Source: VRUE01 sp963714155
GTDB taxonomy: Bacteria > Actinomycetota > Thermoleophilia > Solirubrobacterales > 70-9
Direction of reading: 5' to 3'
DNA: 64,000 nt
Assembly: GCA_963714155.1 (NCBI GenBank)
Contig: OY970236.1
Coordinates: 1,426,001-1,490,000, forward strand
Translations under genes and position numbers: made by a program
Shown: positions 7,849 to 16,453 of the stretch, piece after piece
How the letters are laid out: each line of letters begins with the position of its first letter
Numbering within the stretch: the first letter of the stretch is position 1
Notes under the pieces: model-generated
The model's input: only the letters and a program-made list of their open reading frames with translations
Told to the model about the DNA's origin: nothing
Database searches by the model: none

Positions 7849-8433
7849 ATGCCGCGGTCCCCCGAAGTCGTGCAGTCGGTCACCTCGTCAGGCGGGGCCG
7901 ATCTCGCGGCCGAACGCGCTGAGCGGGCGCAATCGGCCCGTCGCGCCGCCAACGCTGTCTCCGGTGTTGCTTGGATCCCGCAGGGTGCCCTCGGCGAGGA
8001 GGAGTGGCTCGCGACCGGGCGCCGGCTGGGCGCGATCGGCCGCGGCAGCCAGTGGTGGATCGGCGATTGGGTTCGCCACGGCGCCTCCCAGTGGGGCGAC
8101 CGCTACAGCGAGGCGGCACGGGCGACCGGCTATGACCGGGCGACCCTGCGCAACATGGCCTGGATCGCAGACCGCGTCGACAAGTCGGTGCGCAGCGAGA
8201 AGCTGAGCTGGGACCACCACGTGATCGTCTCCTCGCTGGCGCCCGAGGAACAGAAGCACTGGCTCGAGCGCGCCGAGCAGGAGAAGCTCACGGTGGCGGC
8301 TTTGAAACTAGAGCTGCGCGCCCATCGCCAGGGCGATCGAGGGAGGCCGGACGCCGAAGTAGGCGCGGAGGACGCGCAGGGCGGCGACGGGGCCGTTTGT
8401 CCCCATTGCGGACACCGCGGGTCCGCGGGCTAG
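7849..8433 (+). CDS. LmbU-like/HTH-type conserved actinobacterial regulator
   Basis: 194-aa soluble protein. The core EEWLATGRRLGAIGRGSQWW, then DWVRHGASQWGDRYSEAA and TGYDRATLRNMAWIADRV, matches what I recall of the LmbU-type regulator domain of actinobacteria. The C-terminal part (WDHHVIVSSL, WLERAEQEKLTVAALKLEL) resembles a DNA-binding recognition helix region. The tail ends CPHCGHRG, a half zinc-knuckle. ATG 7849 is a tentative start without a good RBS; TTG 7840 is the alternative. The last 4 bases overlap the convergent gene at 8430. Confidence 0.65.
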   Translation: MPRSPEVVQSVTSSGGADLAAERAERAQSARRAANAVSGVAWIPQGALGEEEWLATGRRLGAIGRGSQWWIGDWVRHGASQWGDRYSEAARATGYDRATLRNMAWIADRVDKSVRSEKLSWDHHVIVSSLAPEEQKHWLERAEQEKLTVAALKLELRAHRQGDRGRPDAEVGAEDAQGGDGAVCPHCGHRGSAG

Positions 8434-9128
8434 CGACTCCGTCGTCGCCAAGGCTCGCATTCGCGCGAGCGCCCGCCGTGCGGTTCCAGGTCGCAGCGGT
8501 CGATACCGTCGCCGCCGTAGAGCTGATCCGCGCCGGGTCCGCCGTAGAGGCGATCGTTGCCGCCTTCGCCGTGACAGCCGTCCTGGCCATCGCCCATCAG
8601 GCAAATATCGTCGCCGGGCCCGCCCCAGCAACCGTCGCTGCCGGCGCTGGTTTTGCAGTAGTCGTCACCCGGGCCGCCCACGCAGTCGGTGTTGATCGGG
8701 GCGGAGATGCAGATGTCGTTGCCGCCTTCGCCGATGCAGCGGTTGCGCGGCGTCCCCTGCGGATAGCAGGTGTCCGGCTCGCCGCTGCCGATCAGTTTGT
8801 CTGAGCCGTACCCCAGGTAGGCGGTGAGGGGAACGGGCAGGCGGTCGAGGACCGTGACCCTGTCATTGGCCGGCCCGGTGTCGATTTCGATCGAGCCCAC
8901 GTCGGCCAGTGGGCAGCTTGCTTCGTTGTGGCCGCGGATGAAGCGACAGCCTTCGGTGGCGTCGCCCATCGGCCCGCTGACGATCAGGTTGGAGCCGCTG
9001 AGGCTGAGCTGTAGGTGCGTCCCCGACTCGGCGCCGCGGATCACGATCCGCTCCTCGGGCGTGGCGGAGCTCGCGACGATCAAAAGGAGCAGGGCCGCGG
9101 CGGCGAGGCTTGCCAGAGCTCGGCGCAA
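8430..9128 (-). CDS. Secreted RTX-like (hemolysin-type Ca-binding repeat) protein
   Basis: 232 aa with a signal peptide (MRRALASLAAAALLLLIVASSA). The C-terminal 100 residues contain repeated GGxGxDxxx nonapeptides: GEGGNDICI, GGPGDDYCK, GGPGDDICL, GEGGNDRLYGGPGADQLYGGDGIDRC. These form calcium-binding beta-rolls. Unlike classical RTX repeats, many carry Cys, so the roll may be disulfide-bonded. It is the last gene of a four-gene minus-strand operon (10137 to 8430) with 2-21 base gaps. The function is unknown. Confidence 0.75.
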   Translation of the reverse strand: MRRALASLAAAALLLLIVASSATPEERIVIRGAESGTHLQLSLSGSNLIVSGPMGDATEGCRFIRGHNEASCPLADVGSIEIDTGPANDRVTVLDRLPVPLTAYLGYGSDKLIGSGEPDTCYPQGTPRNRCIGEGGNDICISAPINTDCVGGPGDDYCKTSAGSDGCWGGPGDDICLMGDGQDGCHGEGGNDRLYGGPGADQLYGGDGIDRCDLEPHGGRSRECEPWRRRSR

Positions 9129-9130
9129 GT

Positions 9131-9487
9131 TCAGGAGCGCAGCCGATCGAGCGCCTGCTCGCGGCTTGGATGGCTTGGGATTGTCTGCTCGAGGCCGGTG
9201 ATGTCGAGCACCCGCTTGACTTGCTGTCCGATCCCGCAGAGGGCAAACCGGCCGTCACCGTCACCGTCGAGTGCCTGCCAGGAGCGCACGATCAGGGCGA
9301 TGCCGGTGGAGTCGATGAACTCGCAGCGGCTGAGGTCGATCAGCAGCGGCGACTGAGCAGCGCCGAGCGGTCCCTCGAGCTCTCGCTCCAGATCCGTTGC
9401 GGTGTTCATGTCCAGCTCGCCCTCGACTGCGATCACGAACACCCCGTCTTGCTGCTCGCTGCGTACTTTGAACGGCGCGGGGCTCAA
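9131..9487 (-). CDS. STAS-domain anti-sigma factor antagonist
   Basis: 118-aa SpoIIAA/RsbV-like protein. The signature LLIDLSRCEFIDSTGIAL contains the phosphoacceptor Ser60 in the D-S-T-G loop. It would bind and sequester a serine kinase/anti-sigma factor when dephosphorylated; no partner kinase gene is in the window. It is third in the operon headed by the ArsR-type regulator and lies 2 bases before the RTX-like gene. Confidence 0.9.
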   Translation of the reverse strand: MSPAPFKVRSEQQDGVFVIAVEGELDMNTATDLERELEGPLGAAQSPLLIDLSRCEFIDSTGIALIVRSWQALDGDGDGRFALCGIGQQVKRVLDITGLEQTIPSHPSREQALDRLRS

Positions 9488-9508
9488 CTTCGCAGCGATG
9501 CTACTGAA

Positions 9509-9793
9509 CTACTCGCCCAGCAGTTCGTCGAAGCGAATCGCCGCGCGGCTGGGCAGCACGAGTGCCTCGTTGCGATGCAGGAGGCCGCAGCCGGCAAGGT
9601 CGCGCACCGCTCGCTCGACCGCATCGCGCTGGGCAAAATCTTCGCCCTCGCCGGCGATCTCGTCGACCAGCTCAGCCAACGTCACCGGGACCGGGTGGAG
9701 GGCGAGAACCTGCTGCAGCGCCGCCGCTTCGAAGACTTTGTCTTCCTCGCGCGTCGTGCGGATCTGCTCCTCGCCTTTCACGATTGCCCCCAT
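9509..9793 (-). CDS. Small hypothetical protein, winged-helix-like
   Basis: 94 aa, not recognised as a named family. The pattern 'EAAALQQVLALHPVPVTLAELVDEIAG' followed by 'RDAVERAVRDLAGCGLLHRNEALVLPSRAAIRF' looks like a winged-helix fold (helix, recognition helix, beta wing). It lies 11 bases after the ArsR-like gene and 21 bases before the STAS gene, so it is co-transcribed. A partner or second DNA-binding subunit of the ArsR protein is possible. Confidence 0.6.
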   Translation of the reverse strand: MGAIVKGEEQIRTTREEDKVFEAAALQQVLALHPVPVTLAELVDEIAGEGEDFAQRDAVERAVRDLAGCGLLHRNEALVLPSRAAIRFDELLGE

Positions 9794-9804
9794 AAGGCGG
9801 GCGC

Positions 9805-10137
9805 TCAGCCCTTCTCTTCCCCCCGCGAGCGACCCCGGCCCGGAGGCGTGTCATCCGCTTCCAGCGCCGAAAGCGCCCAGTTTGCTTTGACTATCGCGCG
9901 GTAGAAATGCTGGGTCGAGCCGCGGATCTGCTCGGTGTCCACGAGCTCGACCGCGTTGCATTCGGCCAGCACCCGAACGTGGTAGCTGAGGGCGCTGAGT
10001 TGCTCGTCGAGCGTCTCGGCGAGCTCCCGCGGGCTGGCTTCCTCGCCGCTGTCGAGCATCTCGCGCAGGATCCTGCGCCGCATCGGGTGCCCGAGGGCAT
10101 TGAAGAGGTCGTTCCCTTTCCGCTTGCTCCCCGCCAT
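9805..10137 (-). CDS. ArsR-family (HTH_20) transcriptional regulator
   Basis: 110-aa winged-helix protein: LFNALGHPMRRRILREMLDSG, then SPRELAETLDEQLSALSYHVRVLAECNAVEL, which is the ArsR recognition-helix and wing region. No metal-binding Cys pair is visible, so sensing by metal is unlikely. The start ATG 10137 is favoured over an upstream extension to 10200 that would cross the repeat-rich promoter. It is the first gene of the minus-strand operon, with an operator-like direct repeat directly upstream. Confidence 0.82.
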   Translation of the reverse strand: MAGSKRKGNDLFNALGHPMRRRILREMLDSGEEASPRELAETLDEQLSALSYHVRVLAECNAVELVDTEQIRGSTQHFYRAIVKANWALSALEADDTPPGRGRSRGEEKG

Positions 10138-10161
10138 CTGCGGAGAATACCGAACAAACGA

Positions 10162-10189
10162 AGTCTTTTGTCTGACGACTCTTTGTCTG
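10162..10189 (-). promoter_or_regulatory. Direct repeat, putative ArsR operator
   Basis: agtcttttgtctg (10162-10174) and actctttgtctg (10178-10189) are near-identical direct repeats 16 bases apart, in the 59-bp gap upstream of the ArsR-like gene. The placement suits autoregulation. Confidence 0.45.
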
Positions 10190-10196
10190 CGAAGGA

Positions 10197-12095
10197 TCAA
10201 GCGTCCTCGCGGACGCCGCCCATCTCGGTGAAGACCGCGGTGGGGCCACCGTCCTCGCGCTGCTCGTCGGCGATGACGTGGGAGACGGCGTTGATCAACG
10301 CCAGGTGGGTGAAGGCCTGGGGGAAGTTGCCGAGGTGGCGGCCGCTCTGTGGCTCCAGCTCCTCGGCGAAGAGGTCGAGCCAGCCCGCCGCCTCGAGCAG
10401 GCGCTCGCAGAGCGCCCGTGCCTGCGCCGCCTCGCCGATCTCCGAGAGCGCCGAGACCAGCCAGAAGGAGCAGATCAGGAACGTGCCCTCCTCGCCGTGC
10501 AGCCCGTCGTCGGTCTCCTCGACCTTGTAGCGGAGGACGAGGCCGTGTTCGGTCAGGTCGTCGGCGATCGCCTCGACCGTGGCCCGCACGCGCGGATCGT
10601 TGGGGGGGAGGAAGCGCAGCAGCGGGATCAGCAGGGTGGAGGCGTCGAGCGCGTCGGTCCCGTAGTGCTGGCGGAAGACGCCGTCGCGGCAGCCGCGCTC
10701 GAGGATCTCCGCCTTCATCTCATCCGCCTTCTGCCGCCACTCGCCGGCGAGGTCGTCGATGCCGATCTCGCCGGCGAGGCGGGCACCGCGGTCGACCGCA
10801 ACCCAGATCATCAACTTCGAGGAGACGTAGTGCTTGGGCTCGCCGCGCGACTCCCAGATCCCCTGGTCGGGATTCGGCCAAGCCTCGATCGCCGCTTCGA
10901 CCTGGTGGCGAATCAGCTGCCGGTCCGCCTGTGTGCCACTGCCCCGCAGCGCCTTGAAGTGCAGGTAGATCGAGTCGAGCAGGGCGCCCCAGACGTCGTT
11001 CTGGCGCTGGTTGTAGGCGCCGTTGCCGATCCGCACCGGGCGGGCGCCGCCGTAGCCGCTGAGGTGGTCGAGCGTGCTCTCGGTGAGGTCGCGCTCGCCG
11101 CCGATCCCGTACATGATCTGCAGGTCGGGGTCGTCCTTGCAGACGCCGAGGATGAAGCGCATGAAGTCGCGCGCCTCCTGGTCGAAGCCGAGCGTGTGCA
11201 GGGCCCAGAGGGTGAAGGTCGAGTCGCGGATCCAGCTGTAGCGGTAGTCCCAGTTGCGTTCGCCGCCGGGGGTCTCGGGCAGCGAGGTGGTGGGGGCGGC
11301 GACGATCGCGCCGCTCGGCGTGTAGGTGAGGCCCTTCAGCACCAGGGCGGAGCGCTGCAGGTGGACCCGCCATGGATGGTCGGGGAAGTCGCCCGCGCGC
11401 AGCCACTCGCGCCAGAACTCTTCGGTCGAGTCGAGCCGCTCCAGCGCCTCCGGCGCGCTGCGCGGGCCGCCGAGGTCGCCATCGCCCCAGGTGACTGCGC
11501 AGAAGCCGCTCTCGTCCTCGCGCAGGCGCAGGGCGCCGCGGGCGGCGCCATCATCGAGGGTCAGCTCCATGTCGCTGGTCAGGCAGAGCTCGGTGCCGTC
11601 GCTGCCGCGGGCCATCGCTTCGCCCAGCTCGCCACCGCTCCAGGCGGCGGCATCGGCGCCGTAGCCGAAGCGCGGCAGGCACTCCATCTCAACCTCGACC
11701 TCGCCGTCGATGCAGGTGAAGAGGCGCAGCAGCGAGCGATCGGACTCGTGCCCGGTCTGCGGCCGGCCGTCAGAGCCGTCGCCGCCCGGCACCCACTCGG
11801 CGATCGAGAGCATGTCGTGGGTGACGAGCCAGCCCGTGTCGGTCACCCAGGTCGTCTCGATCACCAGCGTGCCCGGCTCGTAGCGGCGGCTGATCGGCAC
11901 GATCACACCCTTCGGGGCGAGCTTGAAGTGGCCGGCGCCGCGGTCGAGCAGGGCGCCGAAGGCGCTGGGGGAGTCGAAGCGGGGCAGGCAGAGCCACTCG
12001 ATCGCGCCGTCGTAGGAGACCAGGGCGCTGGTGTGGCAGTCGGAGAGGAAGCCGTAGCCGCCGATCGGTGGGAAGCGCTCGTCTGCGGGGCTCAC
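10197..12095 (-). CDS. Glycoside hydrolase family 15 (trehalase/glucoamylase-like)
   Basis: 632-aa cytosolic enzyme with no signal peptide. The N-terminus FPPIGGYGFLSDCHTSALV and GAIEWLCLPRFDSPSAFGALLD is the beta-sandwich domain of the bacterial GH15 trehalase/glucoamylase group. The catalytic (alpha/alpha)6 barrel begins near residue 270 with ETPGGERNWDYRYSWIRDS, which carries the general-acid region. The length matches mycobacterial GH15 trehalases (about 630-680 aa). The likely reaction is hydrolysis of trehalose or short alpha-glucans. The stop is 60 bases upstream of the ArsR start on the same strand; the start region faces the divergent ctaG. Confidence 0.9.
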   Translation of the reverse strand: MSPADERFPPIGGYGFLSDCHTSALVSYDGAIEWLCLPRFDSPSAFGALLDRGAGHFKLAPKGVIVPISRRYEPGTLVIETTWVTDTGWLVTHDMLSIAEWVPGGDGSDGRPQTGHESDRSLLRLFTCIDGEVEVEMECLPRFGYGADAAAWSGGELGEAMARGSDGTELCLTSDMELTLDDGAARGALRLREDESGFCAVTWGDGDLGGPRSAPEALERLDSTEEFWREWLRAGDFPDHPWRVHLQRSALVLKGLTYTPSGAIVAAPTTSLPETPGGERNWDYRYSWIRDSTFTLWALHTLGFDQEARDFMRFILGVCKDDPDLQIMYGIGGERDLTESTLDHLSGYGGARPVRIGNGAYNQRQNDVWGALLDSIYLHFKALRGSGTQADRQLIRHQVEAAIEAWPNPDQGIWESRGEPKHYVSSKLMIWVAVDRGARLAGEIGIDDLAGEWRQKADEMKAEILERGCRDGVFRQHYGTDALDASTLLIPLLRFLPPNDPRVRATVEAIADDLTEHGLVLRYKVEETDDGLHGEEGTFLICSFWLVSALSEIGEAAQARALCERLLEAAGWLDLFAEELEPQSGRHLGNFPQAFTHLALINAVSHVIADEQREDGGPTAVFTEMGGVREDA

Positions 12096-12115
12096 GGAGG
12101 TGCCAAGCTACCACC

Positions 12116-13032
12116 GTGAGCAGCGTTCTCTTTGCCCACGTGGCCGGGGCATTCGCCCCGGTCGAGGTCTTCCCGATCACGATCGGCGCGGTCGCCTACT
12201 GGGCCCGGGCGCGGACCCTCTCCTGGGACGGCCGGCCGGTGCCGCTCTGGCGCCAGCTCTGCTTCGGCAGTGGCCTGCTGCTGATCTCGGTCGCGCTCTT
12301 CAGCCCGATCGGCCACATCGCCGAGGAGCTGGTCATCGCCCACATGGCCGAGCACCTCTTGATCGGCGACTGGCGACGCTGCTGATCGTCCTTGGTCTGA
12401 CCAAAGGCCTGCTGCAGCCGATCCTCTCGATCCGGCTCTTCAACCGCCTGCAGATCCTCGCCCACCCGCTGGTTGCGCTGCCGCTCTGGGGGCTCAACTT
12501 CTACCTCTGGCACATCCCGGCCCTCTATGACGCCGCCTACGGCACCGCCCCGATGCACGCGCTCGAGCACAGCTGCTTCCTCTTCTTCGGCTGCTTGATG
12601 TGGATGCCGATCTTCGGCCCGCTGCCGAAGCCGGAGTGGTTTACCGCCGGCTGGAAGGTCGCTTACGTGATCGCGGTTCGCTTCACCGGGGCCGTACTCG
12701 GCAACGTGCTGATGTGGTCGGGCTCCGTTCTCTACGACGTCTACGGCAAAGGCGAGCAGTTCTGGGGGATCTCGCCGATCGGCGACCAGAGCACGGCCGG
12801 GGCGATCATGATGGTCGAGGGCACCTTCCTCGCCCTCGGCGTGCTCGCCTGGATCTTCTTCGAGGTGGCGCGCGAAGGCAGCGAGCGCCAGCGCCTGCTC
12901 GAGCTGGCCGAGGAGCGGGGGTTCGCCCTCGACGAGCGGCGGGCGCAGCGCGCAGTTGCGGCCGGCCACGCCGACCTGCTCGAACAGCGGATAGTCGCCG
13001 CTTCCGATGAGCCCGAGCGCGAGCCCGCCTGA
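12116..13032 (+). pseudogene. ctaG: CtaG-family cytochrome c oxidase assembly protein, single frameshift
   Basis: Multi-pass membrane protein of the caa3_CtaG family, which assists copper insertion into cytochrome oxidase. The first part runs from GTG 12116 (VSSVLFAHVAGAF...HMAEHLLIGD) and stops at 12383-12385. The rest (LATLLIVLGLTKGLLQPIL... to 13032) continues in the +1 frame. Adding one base near 12370 restores a continuous protein, with the conserved HMxEHLLIGDLA crossing the join. Either a real single-base deletion or a sequencing indel is possible. The tail overlaps the next gene by 26 bases. Confidence 0.8.
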
Positions 13033-14524
13033 GCCCGGCGAGCGGCGCCTGCTGGCGCTGCTCGTCTTCGTCGTCGGCGCCGCCAGCCTCGGTGCCGAGA
13101 TCGCTGCGGCACGCCTGCTCGCGCCCTACTTCGGCGCCTCGACCGTGGTCTGGGCGAACACGATCGGCGTCGTCCTCGTCGCCCTCTCGGTCGGCTACTG
13201 GTTCGGCGGCCGCTTCGCCGATCGCCATCCGCATATGCGCGGGCTCTGTTTGCTGGTCCTTGCGGCGGCGTTGCTGATCGCCGTCGTGCCCTTTGCCGCC
13301 CGGCCCTTCCTCAGCTTCTCGGTTGACGCCTTCGACAGCGTCTCGGTCGGCGGCTTCGCCGGCTCGCTCTTCGGCGTGCTGGTCCTGGTCGCGGTGCCGG
13401 TGACGCTGCTCGGGGCGGCGGCGCCGTGGGCGGTGCGGCTTGCGGTCGCCGACGTCGACCGCTCCGGCGAGGTGGTGGGGAGGCTGTACGCGACCTCGAC
13501 CGCCGGCTCGCTGCTCGGCACGATGCTGGCGGCGCTGCTGCTGATCCCGCTGCTCGGCACCCAGCGCACCTTCCTCGTCTTCGCCCTGGCCCTGGCGCTG
13601 GTCGCGGTGGTCGGGTTGGGCTGGCGCTTTCTCGCCGTTCCCGCCCTGCTCGCCCTGGTCTTCTCCTTGCCGGTGGGCACGATCAAGGCTGCCGACACCG
13701 GTCGCGTCCTCTACGAGGCGGAGACGACGCAGGAGTACGCGCGAGTGGTCGAACGGGCCGACGGCAGCCGGGTGTTGGAGCTGAACGAGGGGCAGGCCGT
13801 GCACTCGCTCTACCGGCCGGGGAGCTACCTGACCGGTGATTACTGGGACGGGCAGCTGGTCCTGCCGTTTGCTGCAAGTAGCCGAGCGCCGGAGCGGATT
13901 GCCATCCTCGGCAACGGCGCCGGCACGGTGGCCCGGGCCTACGGTCACTTCTTTCCGGGCACCGCGGTTGACGCCGTCGAGATCGACGGCGAGCTGACCG
14001 AGCTCGGCCGCCGCTTCTTCGACCTGCACAACCCGCGCATGCGGACCTTCGCCGAGGATGCCCGGCCCTGGCTGCGGCGGGCAGCGGGGGACTACGACGC
14101 GATCATGGTCGACGCCTACCGCCAGCCCTACATCCCTTTCTACCTGGCGACGCATGAGTTCTTTGAGCTCGCCCGCGACCGTCTGGCGCCAAGCGGCGTG
14201 GTGGTCGTCAACGTCGGGCACCCGGAGGGGAGCGATGAATTGGAGCGGGTCCTGGGGCGGACGATGGCGGCGGCTTTCCCCGCCGTTGCGCGCTACCCGA
14301 TCGAGTCGACCAACACCCTGCTGCTGGCCAGCGAGGCGCCGCTCTCCGCCGCGCACCTCGCTCGCAGCGCGGCCACGCTGCCCCTCGCGCTGCGCCCGCT
14401 CGCCCGCGAAGCGGCGGTTGAGATCGAGCCGCGGCTTGCCGGCGGCGAGGTCTACACCGACGATCGCGCCCCGGTCGAGTGGCTCGTCGACTCCTCCCTG
14501 CTGGAATACGCGAATGAGGAGTAA
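13007..14524 (+). CDS. Membrane-bound spermidine-synthase-like protein
   Basis: 505 aa: an N-terminal membrane half of about six to seven helices (residues 10-220, starting LLALLVFVVGAASLGAEIAAARLLAPYFG) fused to a C-terminal spermidine synthase-type methyltransferase fold. The fold shows AILGNGAGTVARAY as the nucleotide-binding loop, VDAVEIDGELTELGRRFF with the acidic ligand, and DYDAIMVDAYRQPYIPFYL. Such fused proteins are common in actinobacteria; true aminopropyltransferase activity is not established for them. It overlaps the end of ctaG by 26 bases. Confidence 0.85.
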   Translation: MSPSASPPEPGERRLLALLVFVVGAASLGAEIAAARLLAPYFGASTVVWANTIGVVLVALSVGYWFGGRFADRHPHMRGLCLLVLAAALLIAVVPFAARPFLSFSVDAFDSVSVGGFAGSLFGVLVLVAVPVTLLGAAAPWAVRLAVADVDRSGEVVGRLYATSTAGSLLGTMLAALLLIPLLGTQRTFLVFALALALVAVVGLGWRFLAVPALLALVFSLPVGTIKAADTGRVLYEAETTQEYARVVERADGSRVLELNEGQAVHSLYRPGSYLTGDYWDGQLVLPFAASSRAPERIAILGNGAGTVARAYGHFFPGTAVDAVEIDGELTELGRRFFDLHNPRMRTFAEDARPWLRRAAGDYDAIMVDAYRQPYIPFYLATHEFFELARDRLAPSGVVVVNVGHPEGSDELERVLGRTMAAAFPAVARYPIESTNTLLLASEAPLSAAHLARSAATLPLALRPLAREAAVEIEPRLAGGEVYTDDRAPVEWLVDSSLLEYANEE

Positions 14525-14530
14525 CCGCTG

Positions 14531-14668
14531 ATGAGGAGCCGTCGAGGCCCTGGGCCTTTGGTTCGGGCGCGAGCCTGGCTCGTCACCGGCCCGCCGGGCC
14601 GCGGCCTGGCCTTCGCGATCGACTTCGTGATCGCAGTGCGCACGGGACTTGCCCAGCGCCGCCGGTGA
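14531..14668 (+). CDS. Small basic hypothetical protein (45 aa)
   Basis: ATG 14531 lies 6 bases after the spermidine-synthase-like stop, with gaggag 9 bases upstream. The peptide is Arg/Gly/Pro rich at both ends, with a short hydrophobic middle (GLAFAIDFVIAV). I do not recognise it. The good RBS and tight spacing support translation, but its small size keeps confidence moderate. Confidence 0.4.
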   Translation: MRSRRGPGPLVRARAWLVTGPPGRGLAFAIDFVIAVRTGLAQRRR

Positions 14669-14674
14669 TACCGC

Positions 14675-14719
14675 TCCGCTGTTCCTTCTCCTTGCCTATC
14701 GGTGACAACGAACAGCGGA
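14675..14719 (+). repeat. 10-bp inverted repeat, REP-like/terminator
   Basis: tccgctgttc (14675-14684) and gaacagcgga (14710-14719) are perfectly complementary with a 25-nt loop. The left arm is the same as in the repeats at 1300-1410. It separates the spermidine-synthase operon from tig. Confidence 0.5.
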
Positions 14720-14745
14720 AGCCGATCCTCTAGGGTCCGACGTTC

Positions 14746-16135
14746 TTGAAGACCGTAGTCACAGAGCTGCCCGACTCGCGCGTGCGGGTTGAGGTGGAGG
14801 TTCCCGCCGACCTGGTTGGTCGCGGCCTGCAACGTTCCGCTCGCAGCTTGGCGCGGGAGATGAAAATGCCCGGCTTCCGCAAGGGCAAAGCGCCGCCCTC
14901 GCTGGTGATCCAGCGGCTTGGCCTCGGCACCGTGCTGCAGGAGGCGATCCGTGAGTCACTCCCCGAGTGGTACGAGCAGGGGTTGCTCAGCTCGGGCATC
15001 AGCCCGGTCGGCGATCCCAACATCGAGATCGTCTCCGCGCCCGAGGCCGAGGACGAGCCGCTCAGCTTCAAATTTGAGATCGGCGTGCGGCCGCCGGCGA
15101 AGCTGGGGGAGTACAAGGGGCTCGAGGTCGGCAAGGCCGAGGCGGAGCCGACCGATGAGATCGTCGACCGCGAGGTCGAGCGCATCCGCACCGGTTTCAC
15201 CAAGCTAGAGCCGGTCGAGCGCGCCGCTGCTGGGGGTGACGTGCTGCTGGTCGATTTCGAGGGCCTGCGCGACGGCAAAGCCTTCGAGGGCGGCAAGGCG
15301 GCTGATTACCTGACTGGAGTTGGGTGGGGGGCAGCTGATCGAGGGCTTCGAGGAGCAGCTGACCGGAGCCGAAGCGGGCGAAGAGCGCAAGGTCGAGGTC
15401 ACCTTCCCCGAGGACTACCAGACCGAGGAGCTGGCGGGCGAAGACGCCGTCTTCATGGTCGATGTGAAGGAGGTGCGGGAGAAGATCCTTCCCGACCTCG
15501 ATGACGACTTCGCTTCGGAGGCTTCTGAGTTCGAGACGATGGAGGAGCTCCGCGCCGACATCGCCAAACGGGTCAGCGAGGCGGTTGACGAGCGCGCCGA
15601 GCAGGACTTCCGCGTCGCCGCGGTCGATGCCGCGGTTGACGCCGCCACGGTCGAGATGCCCGACGCCTTGGTTGAGGCCCGCGCGCAGGAGCGCTGGGAC
15701 CGGGTTGAGCGCCAGCTCGCGTCCAGGGGCATGGACCCCAACACATACCTCCAGATGCAGGGCAAAACGCGCGAGGAACTGCTCGAAGAATCAAAACCGG
15801 ATGCACTGCGTGAGCTCAAGCGCGAGTCGGTGCTGGCGGCGATCGCCGAGGCCGAGGCGATCGAGGTCTCCGAGGAGGAAATGGTCGAGGCCCTGGCCCA
15901 CACCGCCGAGCACGAGCGAACCACGCCGGAGAAGCTGCTGGAGCGCCTGCGCGAGAACGGCCGCGACAAGATGGTCCGCGAGGACATCGCCGTGCGCAAG
16001 GCGATCGACCTCGTCGCCGAGTCAGCCAAGCCAATTCCGCTCGAGCAGGCCGAGGCCCGCGAGAAAATCTGGACGCCGGAGAAAGAGGAAGAGGAGAAAC
16101 CCTCCGAGCTCTGGACCCCGGGCGACGACTCGTAG
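14746..16135 (+). pseudogene. tig: Trigger factor, single frameshift
   Basis: Ribosome-associated chaperone/peptidyl-prolyl isomerase. The N-terminal ribosome-binding domain contains the signature MPGFRKGKAPPSLV (the G-F-R-x-G-x-x-P loop). The PPIase domain begins around VERAAAGGDVLLVDFEG. The frame from TTG 14746 breaks inside a poly-G run at about 15320-15332; the remainder (GGQLIEGFEEQLTGAEAGEE... to 16135) is intact in another frame. One extra base in the G-tract explains it, so an assembly error is quite possible. The C-terminal domain and an acidic tail (EKEEEEKPSELW) are complete. It precedes clpP, as in many bacteria. Confidence 0.88.
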
Positions 16136-16227
16136 GGGGAGAGTTATTTCCTCAGACGCCTTGGGGCCAAGTGCCCTTCAGGCGATCGATCCGATTCAAG
16201 CCGGACTGCCGGACTCCGGCGTTTCGC

Positions 16228-16453
16228 ATGGACAGTTCACGCTTCCACTCGAGCCAATGAACGGAATCTCACCCAGACAGAGGTCGAGAAGGTGCTCGAA
16301 GCTGGGCACCCGAGGCGGGCGATCAATCGAGGCCCAGCTCAATGGCGAGTGATTGGATCCGTGCCCGGCGGCCGAGGAATTGTTGTCGTCTACGACTACC
16401 CCCATGGCAAAGACCGATTTGCAGCCCGGATTGTGAGCGTATGGCCAAAATGA
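16228..16453 (+). pseudogene. DUF4258-type toxin remnant
   Basis: A frame reading NERNLTQTEVEKVLEAGH, then RVIGSVPGGRGIVVVYDYP and ending ARIVSVWPK, matches the DUF4258 toxin pattern (HAxxRxxxRxI, beta-strands, terminal VWP). No ATG, GTG or TTG occurs in this frame after the upstream stop; ATG 16228 in the neighbouring frame (MDSSRFHSS) would join it after a shift near 16250. The stop TGA overlaps the ATG of the DUF2283 gene. Probably a decayed toxin. Confidence 0.5.

Noticed and set aside
10278..12119. 613-aa open frame on the plus strand
   Set aside because: Shadow of the GH15 gene: composition is Ala/Gly/Arg/Val low complexity, no domain visible, and the opposite strand encodes an obvious enzyme.
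12806..14356. 516-aa open frame on the minus strand
   Set aside because: Antisense to ctaG and the spermidine-synthase-like gene, rich in Arg/Gln/Asp/His as expected of a shadow frame.
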